From Sulfurospirillum cavolei (GTDB lineage: Bacteria; Campylobacterota; Campylobacteria; Campylobacterales; Sulfurospirillaceae): a DNA stretch of 64,000 nucleotides. The notes below the pieces were generated by a model. That model did not search any database and had not been told where the DNA came from. It saw nothing but the letters and a program-made list of their open reading frames with translations. Within the stretch, counting starts at the first letter, position 1. Each line of letters opens with the position of its first letter. The stretch spans positions 682,001 through 746,000 of the forward strand of contig NZ_AP014724.1 of the NCBI RefSeq assembly GCF_001548055.1, in the 5' to 3' direction. A program made the translations under genes and the position numbers. This document shows, piece after piece, positions 51,465 to 61,923 of the stretch.

Positions 51465-53816
51465 ATGATTGGTAATTGGATACAGATGGGATATTCGGAA
51501 TCAGACACACGCTCAAAAATAATTGACCCTAAAATCAAGCAAAGTGGTTGGCAAGAAAACAGCATCATTCGTGAGTATCACTTCACAGATGGAAGAAAGC
51601 TCATTGGTAATAAACGAGGTAAAAGATACTTTGTTGATTATCTTCTCACTTTTAAAAATACCAACTTAGCCATCATCGAAGCCAAAGCAGAAGATAAAGA
51701 TCCACTGGATGGCTTACAACAATCTATCAATTATGCTGAAAAACTCAAAATTGATTTTGTCTATTCAACCAATGGGCATAAGATTTATGAACACTCTTTG
51801 ATTGAAGGCAAGGGAAGCTTTATTGAAGAGTATCCAACACCAAATGAACTGTTTGAACGAAAATTCGGTGTCATTGATAGCAAAAAAGAGAGCATTATCA
51901 CCTATCCATTTCACATTGAAGGCACTCTGAAACCTCGTTTTTATCAACAAATTGCTGTTCAAAAGACTATTGAAGCCATAGCAAACTATCAAGATAGAAT
52001 TCTTCTTACCTTAGCCACAGGCACAGGAAAAACCTACATTGCTTTTCAAATTGTATATCGCTTATTTCAATCAAAATGGAATAAAGACGGAAATGATAGA
52101 CGCCCTAAAATTCTTTTCTTAGCCGATAGAAATGTTTTAGCTGACCAAGCCTTTAACACCTTTAATCCATTGGAAAAAGACATTATAAGGCTCAATGGTA
52201 AAGAGATAAAAAAACGCAATGGTAAAGTACCGACCAATGCCAATGTATTTTTTGCTATTTATCAGTCCATTGCTGATTGTGTAGATATAAGTGAAGTTTC
52301 AGAAGAAGATAGTGAAGATGATGTGGGTGGTTATTATAGACAATACCCTAAAAACTTTTTTGATTTAGTAATCATTGATGAGTGCCATAGAGGAAGTGCA
52401 AACGATGAAAGCAGTTGGAGACATATATTAGAACATTTCAATAGTGCTGTTCATATAGGTTTAACTGCCACACCTAAAAGAGACGACAATGGCGATACTT
52501 ATAAATATTTTGGAGAGCCTATTTATGAATACTCTTTAAAAGATGGTATCAATGATGGCTTCTTAACCCCTTACAAAGTCAAACGCATTCAAACCAATAT
52601 TGATGAATACAAATTTGACCCCAATGATATTATCACCGGTGAGCTTGAAAAGCAAATTGTCACATTAGATGACTTTGAAAAAAATGTCATCATTCCAAAA
52701 CGAACTGAACTCTTAGCCAAAACGATTTTAGAAAATATCAATCCCTTAGATAAAACCATTGTCTTTTGTGTCAATCAAAAACATGCCATGGATATGAAAG
52801 TAGCCATTGATAGCTACAAAACTATCAAGGACAATCACTACTGTGTCAGGGTAACTTCGGATGAGGGAGAAATAGGACGAGCTTTCTTAGAAGCTTTTCA
52901 AAATAATGATAAAGATATACCAGCCATTCTCACTTCTTCAAAAATGCTCACCACAGGAGTGGATGCTAAAAATGTGAGAAATGTAGTTTTAACCGCACCT
53001 ATTCGCTCCATAACAGAGTTTAAACAGATCATTGGAAGAGGAACAAGGGTATATGAAGGTAAAGACTTTTTTACAATTATAGACTTCGTTGGTGCAACCA
53101 ATCTTTTTTATGATGAGAGATGGGATGGTATTCCTGAAAATCCAATACCTCTAACGCCGCCAAGTGGTGGAAAAGGTGAAGAAGAAACACCACCACCAAG
53201 AGGAGAAAATACTCCACCAGATAAGCCACAACCACTAAAAGATAAAGTAACCATTGATGTTAAAGGCAAAAAACTTAAAGTCATCAATATTGAAACAACC
53301 TATGTAGGAGAGGATGGAAGGCCTCTTAAAACAGATGCCTACTTAGAACTTCTTATCGGTATTTTGGGCAAATTTTATAACAATGAAGAAGAGCTTCGTG
53401 AGATTTGGAGTCATCCTAAAAATAGAAAAGACCTACTTCATAAACTAAGAGAAATGAATATCGATGAAGCGCAATTAGAAGACTTAAAGCAAATCTTTGA
53501 GGCTGAAAATAGTGATATTTACGATGTCTTAGCGCACCTTTCATTTAACCTTGACATTAAAACACGTAATGAACGAGTTTTAGCCGTTGAAAATTCTTCT
53601 TTTGTGGAAAAATACCACACTGAAAAAGCAAAACAATTTATCGAGTTTATCTTGGAACGCTATAAAAAAGATGGCGTTAAAGAGTTGGAAGAAGATAAGC
53701 TCAGTAAATTGATAGAACTGAGTGGCTTTGAGAAAAATGAACTTAAAATGTCTTTTGGAAATTATAATCTTAGAGATGAATATTTTGGGTTACAAAAAGA
53801 AATTTATAAGGATTAA
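51465..53816 (+). CDS. hsdR: Type I restriction enzyme R subunit
   Basis: 783 residues. Nuclease motif Asp58 ... Glu72-x-Lys74 (VDYLL, IEAKAED), Walker A ATGTGKT at 184-190, DECH box, and motif VI IGRGTRVYEG, as in EcoEI-type HsdR. A proline-rich linker (about 565-590) precedes the C-terminal domain. No good ribosome site is seen at 51465; 51486 (MGYSESD) is an alternative start. Confidence 0.92.
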   Translation: MIGNWIQMGYSESDTRSKIIDPKIKQSGWQENSIIREYHFTDGRKLIGNKRGKRYFVDYLLTFKNTNLAIIEAKAEDKDPLDGLQQSINYAEKLKIDFVYSTNGHKIYEHSLIEGKGSFIEEYPTPNELFERKFGVIDSKKESIITYPFHIEGTLKPRFYQQIAVQKTIEAIANYQDRILLTLATGTGKTYIAFQIVYRLFQSKWNKDGNDRRPKILFLADRNVLADQAFNTFNPLEKDIIRLNGKEIKKRNGKVPTNANVFFAIYQSIADCVDISEVSEEDSEDDVGGYYRQYPKNFFDLVIIDECHRGSANDESSWRHILEHFNSAVHIGLTATPKRDDNGDTYKYFGEPIYEYSLKDGINDGFLTPYKVKRIQTNIDEYKFDPNDIITGELEKQIVTLDDFEKNVIIPKRTELLAKTILENINPLDKTIVFCVNQKHAMDMKVAIDSYKTIKDNHYCVRVTSDEGEIGRAFLEAFQNNDKDIPAILTSSKMLTTGVDAKNVRNVVLTAPIRSITEFKQIIGRGTRVYEGKDFFTIIDFVGATNLFYDERWDGIPENPIPLTPPSGGKGEEETPPPRGENTPPDKPQPLKDKVTIDVKGKKLKVINIETTYVGEDGRPLKTDAYLELLIGILGKFYNNEEELREIWSHPKNRKDLLHKLREMNIDEAQLEDLKQIFEAENSDIYDVLAHLSFNLDIKTRNERVLAVENSSFVEKYHTEKAKQFIEFILERYKKDGVKELEEDKLSKLIELSGFEKNELKMSFGNYNLRDEYFGLQKEIYKD

Positions 53817-53818
53817 TT

Positions 53819-55570
53819 TTGAAGATAGAAAAAATAGTTTTAAATAATTTTAAATCATTTGACAAATTAACATTTGATTGTAATCAAAATTTGAATGTGC
53901 TAATAGGTGAAAACAATATTGGTAAAACAACAATATTTGATGCAATATTATTATGGTATTTTGGATATTCATTACTTATAACTGCTGATGGCAATTCATT
54001 TTACAAAAAGAACAACTACAATTCTTTAAATATAAATTTCAATAAACTTTTAATTTTTCGTATAGTTAATACAATCGATCTTTTTTTTGATCATAAACAA
54101 CCTTTATCTATTGCACTCATAGTCAATGATATGGGTACATCATATGAATTAAAAATAGAATTTGAAATGCCTACAATTGAAGATTCTTATATTAGAATTA
54201 GAAATCATCAATCATTAGAAGATTTTTATGCATTTGCTGAAAAATGCAAACAATCTGGATTAAAATTAAGAGATATTGTATCTATATCATTTGCAAAGCC
54301 TGTTTCATTTATTGAACGTGAAGAATTGTTTTTAAATAAAGGACAAATAGCAAGAAAATCTTATTTAGGAAAAAATTACGAAACATTAAGAAATAAGATA
54401 ATTAACACACAGGTTAATAGAAAATTCGACTATTTAGAACAGAAATTACAAAATATCCTTGGAGTGGAATGTAGTATATTTTATAAAAACAACAATAGAG
54501 ATGATGATGAATTTATTAAATTATTCATCAAACTTGGTACTCAAAAAGAAATAGATATTTCTTTAGTGGGCAGTGGAATTCTTCACATTTTTGAGATTTT
54601 TGCATCTTTATATGTAAAAGAAAAAAATGAAAATGGATTAAATATCATTTTAATAGATGAACCTGACTCTCATATTCATGCTGACTTACAAGTGAAAGTA
54701 TTAGAAGAATTACAATCAGAACAAAATAGACAAATTTTTGTCATAACACATAATGATAGGCTTATAGAAAAGACTAGTGATGGTGAATTATTTTATATAA
54801 ATCAGTATATAAAAGATACAAAGATATTAAAAGCATCTTCTATAGATGAATATCATTTAATTAAACAAGGACTTTCAAGTTTATTCCCAATAATAGAAGA
54901 AGATCGTACACCATTAATTATTACCGAAGGAAAAACTGATTGGAAACACATGAAAGCGGCATTAGAATATTTTCACACTATTAATAAATTCTCAATTTTA
55001 AATTTTTCTTTCTTTGAATACGAAAATGACCCACAAATGGGTGATTCTCAGTTACAAACTTTATTAAAAGAGTTAGCTAAAATTCCGAGAGAAAATATTA
55101 TTATTGGTATTTTTGATTGTGATACCGCGATCGGACAAAAATATTTAGATCCGTCGCACCAACAATTATCTGAAAAAGTATTCGCTTTTGCTATCCCTAT
55201 ACCTGATTACAGATCATATCATGACGGAATTAGTGTTGAATTTTTATACCCTGACAGTGATTTGAAAAAGATTGATAGTAATAATCGAAGGATTTATCTT
55301 TCTGATGAATTTTCAGATAAAGGACGCTTAATAGAAGATAAAACTATTAGTATTTTAAATGCAGACAAAATCAAGGCTAAGATTTCAAGAGAAAAAAGCA
55401 TAGTGATAGATAGTAATGTAATTGATTTAGATGAACATAATATTGCACTAACGAAAAATGATTTTGCAGAAAATGTTCTTTATAAAAAGCAAGGATTTGA
55501 AAATATGGATTTTTTAGGATTTGAAGACATTTTTAATAACATTGAAGCTATTATTGAAAGAAGAATATAA
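53819..55570 (+). CDS. OLD-family ATPase with TOPRIM nuclease domain
   Basis: 583 residues, TTG start 2 bp after hsdR. AAA/ABC-type ATPase with Walker A GENNIGKTT (30-38), a Walker B/D-loop region (IDEPDSHIHADL), and a C-terminal TOPRIM (ITEGKTD, then FDCDTA). This is the architecture of OLD and GajA nucleases used in phage defence. More AT-rich than the hsd genes around it, so it may be a later insertion into the operon. Confidence 0.85.
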   Translation: MKIEKIVLNNFKSFDKLTFDCNQNLNVLIGENNIGKTTIFDAILLWYFGYSLLITADGNSFYKKNNYNSLNINFNKLLIFRIVNTIDLFFDHKQPLSIALIVNDMGTSYELKIEFEMPTIEDSYIRIRNHQSLEDFYAFAEKCKQSGLKLRDIVSISFAKPVSFIEREELFLNKGQIARKSYLGKNYETLRNKIINTQVNRKFDYLEQKLQNILGVECSIFYKNNNRDDDEFIKLFIKLGTQKEIDISLVGSGILHIFEIFASLYVKEKNENGLNIILIDEPDSHIHADLQVKVLEELQSEQNRQIFVITHNDRLIEKTSDGELFYINQYIKDTKILKASSIDEYHLIKQGLSSLFPIIEEDRTPLIITEGKTDWKHMKAALEYFHTINKFSILNFSFFEYENDPQMGDSQLQTLLKELAKIPRENIIIGIFDCDTAIGQKYLDPSHQQLSEKVFAFAIPIPDYRSYHDGISVEFLYPDSDLKKIDSNNRRIYLSDEFSDKGRLIEDKTISILNADKIKAKISREKSIVIDSNVIDLDEHNIALTKNDFAENVLYKKQGFENMDFLGFEDIFNNIEAIIERRI

Positions 55571-55574
55571 GTCT

Positions 55575-57062
55575 ATGGAATCAAAAATAAACCGTATTAT
55601 AGATAGACTGTGGAAAGACGATGGCATTAGTGGTGCCATGCAATACACCGAACAAATTTCTTGGATACTCTTTTTAAAATTTTTAAATGACTTAGAAGAA
55701 ACAAAAAATGACGATGCTGAACTTGATGGTAAAACATACACTTACATTTTGGATGAGCCATTTAGGTGGAACACATGGGCGTGTCCTAAAACCAAAGAGA
55801 AAAAGTTAGACGTTATCAACGCTAAAAGTGGTGGTGACTTGCTTGATTTTGTCAATAAAGAGCTTTTCCCTTATCTTAAATCTTTTAAGTCTATCACTGA
55901 AAATCCAAAATCCGTCAAGTATAAAATCGGTGCTATCTTTGAGTATTTGGAAAACAGAATTGCCAATGGTCATACCTTGCGTGAGGTGCTTGATATTATC
56001 GATGAGATGAATTTTCAAACCCATACCGATACCTTTGAAATGTCCCTTATCTATGAAAAACTTCTAAAAGACATGGGAGGAAGCGGCACATCAGGAGAGT
56101 TTTATACGCCAAGAGCTTTGATTAAAACTATTGTCGATGTGGTCAATCCTCAAATTGGCGAAAAAGTCTATGATCCAGCCGTTGGAAGTTGTGGCTTTTT
56201 GATAGAAGCATACAACCATATCCGTTATGAAGATGTAGAACAAAACAAACAAAAAACACTCTCTGTCACGCAATTAGAGTTTTTAAATGAAGAGACGTTT
56301 TATGGAAATGAAAAGACCCCTTTGGCATATATCATGGGTGTTATGAATATGATTTTGCATGGCATCGAATCACCCAATATTGCTAAGTCAAATACACTTA
56401 CAAAAGACATACGAAACATTGAAGAAAAAGACAGATATGAGTGCATCTTAGCCAATCCCCCTTTTGGAGGCAAAGAAAACGAGCAAATCCAACTCAACTT
56501 CCCTGTAAAAACAAATGCCACTGAACTTCTCTTTTTGCAACATATGATGAAGAGTTTAAAATTGGGTGGAAGGTGTGGTGTAGTCATCCCAGAAGGTGTA
56601 TTGTTTCAAACCAATAATGCCTTTCAATCCGTCAAAAAAGAGCTATTAGAGCGTTTCAATGTTCATACTATCCTTTCACTTCCAAGTGGTGTTTTCTTGC
56701 CATACAGTGGTGTTAAAACCAATGTCCTCTTTTTTGATAGAAAAGGAAGCACGAGTGATATCTTTTACTACGAGATCAATCCTCCCTACAAACTTACAAA
56801 AAATAAGCCTATCGCATATGAGCACTTTCAAGAGTTTTTGGAGAGTTGGCAAGAACGAAAAATCACTGAAAATAGTTGGGTAGTCAATGTCACTGACATC
56901 AAAGACTTTGACATTAGTGCTAAAAATCCCAATAAAGCAGAAGCTATCGAGCATAAATCACCGATTGAATTGGTTGAAAATATCAAAGTCAATAATCAAG
57001 AAATAAACGATTTAATGGACGAGATAGAGGTTATTCTTATCGGGAAAGATATCAATGGATGA
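55575..57062 (+). CDS. hsdM: Type I DNA methyltransferase M subunit
   Basis: 495 residues from the ATG at 55575. SAM motif DPAVGSCGF at 200-208 and catalytic NPPF at 294-297 (adenine N6 methylation). GSGTSGEFYTPR precedes it. Starts 4 bp after the OLD gene and overlaps hsdS by 8 bp. Confidence 0.94.
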   Translation: MESKINRIIDRLWKDDGISGAMQYTEQISWILFLKFLNDLEETKNDDAELDGKTYTYILDEPFRWNTWACPKTKEKKLDVINAKSGGDLLDFVNKELFPYLKSFKSITENPKSVKYKIGAIFEYLENRIANGHTLREVLDIIDEMNFQTHTDTFEMSLIYEKLLKDMGGSGTSGEFYTPRALIKTIVDVVNPQIGEKVYDPAVGSCGFLIEAYNHIRYEDVEQNKQKTLSVTQLEFLNEETFYGNEKTPLAYIMGVMNMILHGIESPNIAKSNTLTKDIRNIEEKDRYECILANPPFGGKENEQIQLNFPVKTNATELLFLQHMMKSLKLGGRCGVVIPEGVLFQTNNAFQSVKKELLERFNVHTILSLPSGVFLPYSGVKTNVLFFDRKGSTSDIFYYEINPPYKLTKNKPIAYEHFQEFLESWQERKITENSWVVNVTDIKDFDISAKNPNKAEAIEHKSPIELVENIKVNNQEINDLMDEIEVILIGKDING

Positions 57063-58278
57063 ATTGTATCAATTGCCTGATGGGTGGGAGTGGAAAAGAT
57101 TCGATGATATTGCGTTCATTAAAGGTGGAAAGAGAGTTCCAAAGGGAAAAAAATTAACTGAACAAAAAACAGCCTATCCATACATAAGGGTATCTGATTT
57201 TAGAGATGATGGGACAATTGATACTTCAAAAATCCAATATATAACAGAAGATATTTATCATACAATTAAAAACTATACCATCACATGTAAAGATTTATAT
57301 ATAAGTATTGCTGGAACCATTGGCAAAACAGGTATTGTTCCAAAAGAGCTGAATGGATCCAATCTGACTGAAAATGCAGTTAAATTAGTCTATAAGCTTC
57401 TAGATATTGAGAATACATACGTTTATTTTTTTACCTTATCATCATTTTTTAAAGAACAAGCAGGATTAGCAACAAAAATAGTTGCTATGCCGAAATTAGC
57501 CATAACAAGATTAGCTGAAATAAAAATCCCTCTTCCTCCACAGCAAGAACAACAACGCATTGTGACAAAACTTGATACGCTTTTTGAAAAAATAGACAAA
57601 GCTATTGCTTTACATGTAAAAAATATGGAAGAAGCCGATGGCTTTATGGCAAGTGTTTTAAATGAAGTTTTTAGCGAGTTGGAAGAGAAATATGAAAAAA
57701 TAACATTTGATAAAGTATGCAAGAAGATAACCGATGGTAGTCATAATCCACCACAAGGCATTGAGAATAGTGAATATATTATGCTTAGTTCTAAAAATAT
57801 ATTTAATGGTTTGATTAATTTTGATAATCCTCGTTATCTATCAGAAAAAGATTTTAATATTGAGAATAAAAGAACAGATATAAAAATAGGAGATGTGCTT
57901 TTAACTATTGTTGGCACAATTGGCAGAACAGCTGTTGTTGATTTTAATAAGAAATTTACCTTGCAACGAAGTGTTGCTGTTTTAAAACCAAATCGTGATA
58001 TTTTGAACTCATATTTTTTAATGTATTCCCTACAAAAAAATTTAAATGTATTAGTCAATGGAGCACAAGGTGCAGCTCAAAAAGGTATCTATTTAAATTC
58101 TGTAAAAAAATTAGAAATCGTTAATACTCCTATATCACTTCAACAGAAAATTGTTACCTATTTAGATGACATATCATTTAAAATTGAGCATGTAAAAAAA
58201 GTCCAAAAAGAAAAAATGGAAAGCCTTAAAGCACTCAAAGCCTCGATTTTAGATAGTGCTTTTCGTGGTGAGTTATGA
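57055..58278 (+). CDS. hsdS: Type I specificity S subunit
   Basis: 407 residues with two target-recognition domains (about 1-155 and 215-365), each followed by a helical conserved region (PLPPQQEQQRIVTKLD; SLQQKIVTYLD). It sets the bipartite recognition site, which cannot be predicted here. Confidence 0.92.
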   Translation: MDELYQLPDGWEWKRFDDIAFIKGGKRVPKGKKLTEQKTAYPYIRVSDFRDDGTIDTSKIQYITEDIYHTIKNYTITCKDLYISIAGTIGKTGIVPKELNGSNLTENAVKLVYKLLDIENTYVYFFTLSSFFKEQAGLATKIVAMPKLAITRLAEIKIPLPPQQEQQRIVTKLDTLFEKIDKAIALHVKNMEEADGFMASVLNEVFSELEEKYEKITFDKVCKKITDGSHNPPQGIENSEYIMLSSKNIFNGLINFDNPRYLSEKDFNIENKRTDIKIGDVLLTIVGTIGRTAVVDFNKKFTLQRSVAVLKPNRDILNSYFLMYSLQKNLNVLVNGAQGAAQKGIYLNSVKKLEIVNTPISLQQKIVTYLDDISFKIEHVKKVQKEKMESLKALKASILDSAFRGEL

Positions 58279-58315
58279 TATGCGGATAACTAAAATATTT
58301 TAAAAGGCAGGTATT

Positions 58316-61033
58316 ATGATGAAGATTGATACTGCGATATTAACAACAAGTCAGAACATTTGTAAAAACATTGATAGATTTGATGCTTCTGAAAGAGGGC
58401 TATTGTCTCAAAATATTTTGTCGCAACTTCGAAATTTTGTTGAATATATAGCGATAAAACTCTATGCTAATGGAAATGATATAGACCCAAATACATATCA
58501 AAACAATACCCAAGCTCTTGAATTTATACACACAAGAGGCAACTATCGATTTTTAAGCAAATTTCATGCACTACTTCAAATTTCAGCATCTCACTACACA
58601 CTTGATGAGGGGCAATCCGAAAGGCTTATGTTAAAGTATTATGAGTATTTGTTGAGAATAAAAATTTTTCTTAGTGAAAAGTATGCTCTTGAAGTGCTTG
58701 ATAATATAGAAAAATTCCCGCTCAATAATGATTCTAAGCTTATGGAGTATTATGAAAAAATTGCTGATAGGCTTGATAAAATTCCATTAAAACAAGTTGA
58801 TAGAATAAGTAGTGATCGTTTTTATATACAAAAAATAAAACCATTTTTTATCAATCATAAGATTTATTATGAAGTCACATTTACGATTGCAAGTGATTAT
58901 ACAAGTAAATTTGATAGGATTATTGCATTTACCAAGTTAGATATGTCTCATAATTACGCTGTAAAACTTTCTATTAGACATGATGGAATAAAAATCATGG
59001 GAAAGACAATGCCTATTCGTGTTATTGATGATTGGGAAGTGTCAGTGCGCCCATGTGAGCTTGATAACTATGCAGATTTATTTGGAAGTCATACAAGAAT
59101 CACCGGTAGTGGTGCTGAGTATCGTGAATTAATGTCTTTTCTTACAGAAACAAGAATGAGCTTTGTTGATTTAGTTGTTTCTTCTGATAGTTATTTTGCC
59201 CATATAAAAGAATTAATAACCAAGCATGCAAAAGCATTGCATTTTTTTGAAGTTTTGGAAAAAAGTCGAGAAATTATTAAGACAAATAAGGCTGGAGCAA
59301 ATATCATTAGATATTTGTTATTTAAACTCAACAATAAAGTTATAAGAGCACAATTTACAAATGAAGCATGCGGAAGACTATCATATTTGTTTTTAGAATA
59401 TGGCTGTATCCCTTTTGATCAGATGCCTTTTGCTACATCTCTTATGAACCATAATCCAAAACTTTCAGATTTGTTTGAATGTTTAAACCCTTCTGGGCGT
59501 GAACATGAGCTTTTTGCAAGGCTTATCAAGAACAATACAGAAAACAATGGGATATTGTATACCACTAAAAAAGACATGAGTGGATTTGAGAATGTAGATA
59601 CACTTATAGCTAAATATAATAAAGCTCTATACAAAACACATGGTCACCGTAAAATTGAAGAATACAAAGAGCATTTTTTCATCAAAGGCTATGAAGAAGA
59701 TTGCATTGCTATTATCCAAAAATTACAAGAGTTGTCCACAAGTGGAATTGGTGATTACAGAAACTCTGTTGAATCTTGGTTGCAAGATAGTTCTAATCAT
59801 GAAATTGATTGTGATGAAAAGAAAGCAGCCTTAAAGCAAATGTTCGAGGACTCTTATGTATCTTTGATATATGGTTCTGCAGGAACTGGTAAATCTACCT
59901 TGATTAATCATATATCTAAATTTTTTAATGATGAAGTAAAGATTTATATCGCAAATACCAACCCTGCTGTTGATAATCTAAGGCGTAAAGTTAAAACTAA
60001 CAATAGCTCTTTTAAAACGATAAAAAAATTTTTAGCCAAAAAACATGAAATGAAATGTGATGTCTTGATTATTGATGAGTGTAGTACGGTTAATAATGCT
60101 GATATGAAAAAAATTCTTGAGAATGCAAAATTTAGATTGCTTATTTTAGTAGGAGATACATTTCAAATTGAATCAATTGTCTTTGGTAATTGGTTTAACA
60201 TTGCTCGTTTTTTCTTACCTTCAAAATCAGTTTCTGAGCTTACTAGGCCATATAGGACTACCAATCCAGCACTTCTTACTGTTTGGGATAAAGTAAGAAA
60301 GCTTGACGATGCTATGCTTGAACCTTTGGTTAAAAATGACTATTCTGTCGAATTAGATGAATCAATTTTTGAACGTTCCGATGATGACCAAATTATTCTA
60401 TGTCTTGCTTACGATGGACTTTATGGTATCAATAATATTAATCGGTTTTTACAAGGAAACAATCCAAATAAAGCTATTTCATGGGGTATTAATATCTATA
60501 AAGTTGATGATCCTATCTTGTTTAATGAGTCTAATCGATTCGCCCCTTTGATTTACAATAATTTGAAAGGAAAAATTGTTGGCATTGAACGGTCAGAAAA
60601 TGAAATCCAATTTGATATCGAAATTGATAAAGCAATAAATGAGTTTCAAGCAGAAGAGTATGATTTTGAACTTATCGGTATTTCTGAAAAGCGAAATTCG
60701 ATTATCAGATTTATAGTCCATAAAAATGGAAATGTAGATGAAGATGATGATATGCCCTCTGAAGCTGTTGTGCCTTTTCAAATTGCATATGCTATTTCAA
60801 TTCATAAAGCACAAGGTTTGGAATATAGCTCTGTAAAAGTTATCATTAATGATGGAATTGAGGAACTTGTCACTCATAATATTTTTTATACGGCGATTAC
60901 ACGAGCAAAAGAAAAATTAAAAATATATTGGACTCCTGAAACAGAAAAACGAGTTTTACAAAATTTAAAAATTAGAGATGATAAAAAAGATGCAAGGCTT
61001 TTAGCGCTCAAATATAATTTAACTTTCATATAA
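58316..61033 (+). CDS. SF1 RecD-like helicase with novel N-terminal half
   Basis: 905 residues. The C-terminal ~400 form an SF1 helicase: Walker A GSAGTGKS from 520, IIDECST, GDTFQIES, RPYRT and the RecD-type ending SIHKAQGLEYSSV with FYTAITRAKEKL. The N-terminal ~500 residues match nothing I recognise. It lies 37 bp after hsdS on the same strand and is probably in the operon; a defence or DNA-processing role is inferred. Confidence 0.8.
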   Translation: MMKIDTAILTTSQNICKNIDRFDASERGLLSQNILSQLRNFVEYIAIKLYANGNDIDPNTYQNNTQALEFIHTRGNYRFLSKFHALLQISASHYTLDEGQSERLMLKYYEYLLRIKIFLSEKYALEVLDNIEKFPLNNDSKLMEYYEKIADRLDKIPLKQVDRISSDRFYIQKIKPFFINHKIYYEVTFTIASDYTSKFDRIIAFTKLDMSHNYAVKLSIRHDGIKIMGKTMPIRVIDDWEVSVRPCELDNYADLFGSHTRITGSGAEYRELMSFLTETRMSFVDLVVSSDSYFAHIKELITKHAKALHFFEVLEKSREIIKTNKAGANIIRYLLFKLNNKVIRAQFTNEACGRLSYLFLEYGCIPFDQMPFATSLMNHNPKLSDLFECLNPSGREHELFARLIKNNTENNGILYTTKKDMSGFENVDTLIAKYNKALYKTHGHRKIEEYKEHFFIKGYEEDCIAIIQKLQELSTSGIGDYRNSVESWLQDSSNHEIDCDEKKAALKQMFEDSYVSLIYGSAGTGKSTLINHISKFFNDEVKIYIANTNPAVDNLRRKVKTNNSSFKTIKKFLAKKHEMKCDVLIIDECSTVNNADMKKILENAKFRLLILVGDTFQIESIVFGNWFNIARFFLPSKSVSELTRPYRTTNPALLTVWDKVRKLDDAMLEPLVKNDYSVELDESIFERSDDDQIILCLAYDGLYGINNINRFLQGNNPNKAISWGINIYKVDDPILFNESNRFAPLIYNNLKGKIVGIERSENEIQFDIEIDKAINEFQAEEYDFELIGISEKRNSIIRFIVHKNGNVDEDDDMPSEAVVPFQIAYAISIHKAQGLEYSSVKVIINDGIEELVTHNIFYTAITRAKEKLKIYWTPETEKRVLQNLKIRDDKKDARLLALKYNLTFI

Positions 61034-61490
61034 TTCAAAATTTTTGTGAAAAAATGAAACAGTTTTTAAAGAACTATATTTTTTGTGATATGGTGACAAT
61101 TTAAAGTTTTTTTAATAATTTTGTCAATAACGGTATTGTCATTTTATAAAAAATGTTGTTTTTTAGGCAATTAGTGGACAAAATCCTTAAAATAGCCATG
61201 TCTTTTTTTAAGGATAAATTTATGTTTTACTTGTTTTAATAACTTCATCTGCTAAATTTATTCATAGCAGGTTGCATTATTGTAGACTAAAACATAATGG
61301 AGGATAATATTTGCATAAAAGCCTAATCTAAATTTTTTGATTAGTGTGTAATATGTCTGATTGATTAAAAATACGAAAGTATAGTTTCGTGAATGGAACG
61401 TATAAGGCTTTGTATAAAATAACAAAGCAATAATGGAGGAAAATAATAACTTAGTTAACATAATGCATTCATCAAAAAGGATGCCATTTG
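61034..61490. other. AT-rich gap with inverted repeats
   Basis: No convincing gene. Inverted repeats: ATCCTTAAAA/TTTTAAGGAT (61183-61215), CTAATC/GATTAG (61323-61344), GCTTTGT/ACAAAGC (61407-61428). ATAATGGAGGA occurs twice (near 61296 and 61430). The first may end the helicase transcript; the others may serve recombination. Confidence 0.4.
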
Positions 61491-61715
61491 ATGGATGATC
61501 AATTTTTAATAAACAAATTAATAGAAGAGTATGGATTTACTCTTTCAAAACAAGAGTTGGCTGAAGTGCTTAATATCAGTATAACAACTGTGGATAGGAG
61601 ACGCTTTCAAAATCCAGAGCTTTTGCCTCCCTCTAAAAAACTAGGGGTAGGAGTTCGTGCTCGTGTCGTTTTTCCAGTACATGGAGTAGCAATTTATTTA
61701 AGTCAAACACAGTAA
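61491..61715 (+). CDS. Small HTH protein, excisionase candidate
   Basis: 74 residues with a helix-turn-helix (TLSKQELAEVLNISITTVDRRR) and a wing-like end (RARVVFPVHGVAIYL), typical of AlpA/excisionase-like proteins. Sits about 210 bp from attR; AAAGGA lies upstream. A likely directionality factor. Confidence 0.7.
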   Translation: MDDQFLINKLIEEYGFTLSKQELAEVLNISITTVDRRRFQNPELLPPSKKLGVGVRARVVFPVHGVAIYLSQTQ

Positions 61716-61728
61716 TTGCGTTTAATTG

Positions 61729-61753
61729 AGAGGAGGAAGCTTTTTCCTTCTCT
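61729..61753 (+). terminator. Terminator at the island's right end
   Basis: 10-bp stem AGAGGAGGAA/TTCCTTCTCT (one GU pair), loop GCTTT, then TCTTTGT. It insulates the new pabA/trpG leader from island transcription. Confidence 0.7.
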
Positions 61754-61830
61754 TCTTTGTATATTCTTCAAACATGATATTAATCAAAAAGCAACGCAAA
61801 AATTGATACAATATGACCATATATAGTGTT

Positions 61831-61853
61831 TAGGGTAGAAATAGGGTAGAAAT
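61831..61853 (+). repeat. Right copy of the paired GGGTAGAAA motif
   Basis: TAGGGTAGAAATAGGGTAGA plus AAT, nearly identical to 46649-46672, 93 bp before the amidotransferase start. Confidence 0.65.
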
Positions 61854-61923
61854 CTTAGAACTCTAAAAAGGTATATAGGAGAAAAGGCTCTTTACGAGGG
61901 AGCTTTCAAGGGATGTGTAGAAA

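Noticed and set aside
53819-61033. A complete Gabija (GajA/GajB) system
   Set aside because: The OLD-like protein fits GajA in outline, but the helicase is RecD-like rather than UvrD-like and the two genes are not adjacent.
61258-61461. 67-residue minus-strand coding frame
   Set aside because: Low-complexity, AT-driven composition, no ribosome site and inverted repeats in the same stretch; not credible as a gene.
46674-61715. Complete prophage
   Set aside because: Integrase and repressor are present, but there are no capsid, tail, terminase or lysis genes.
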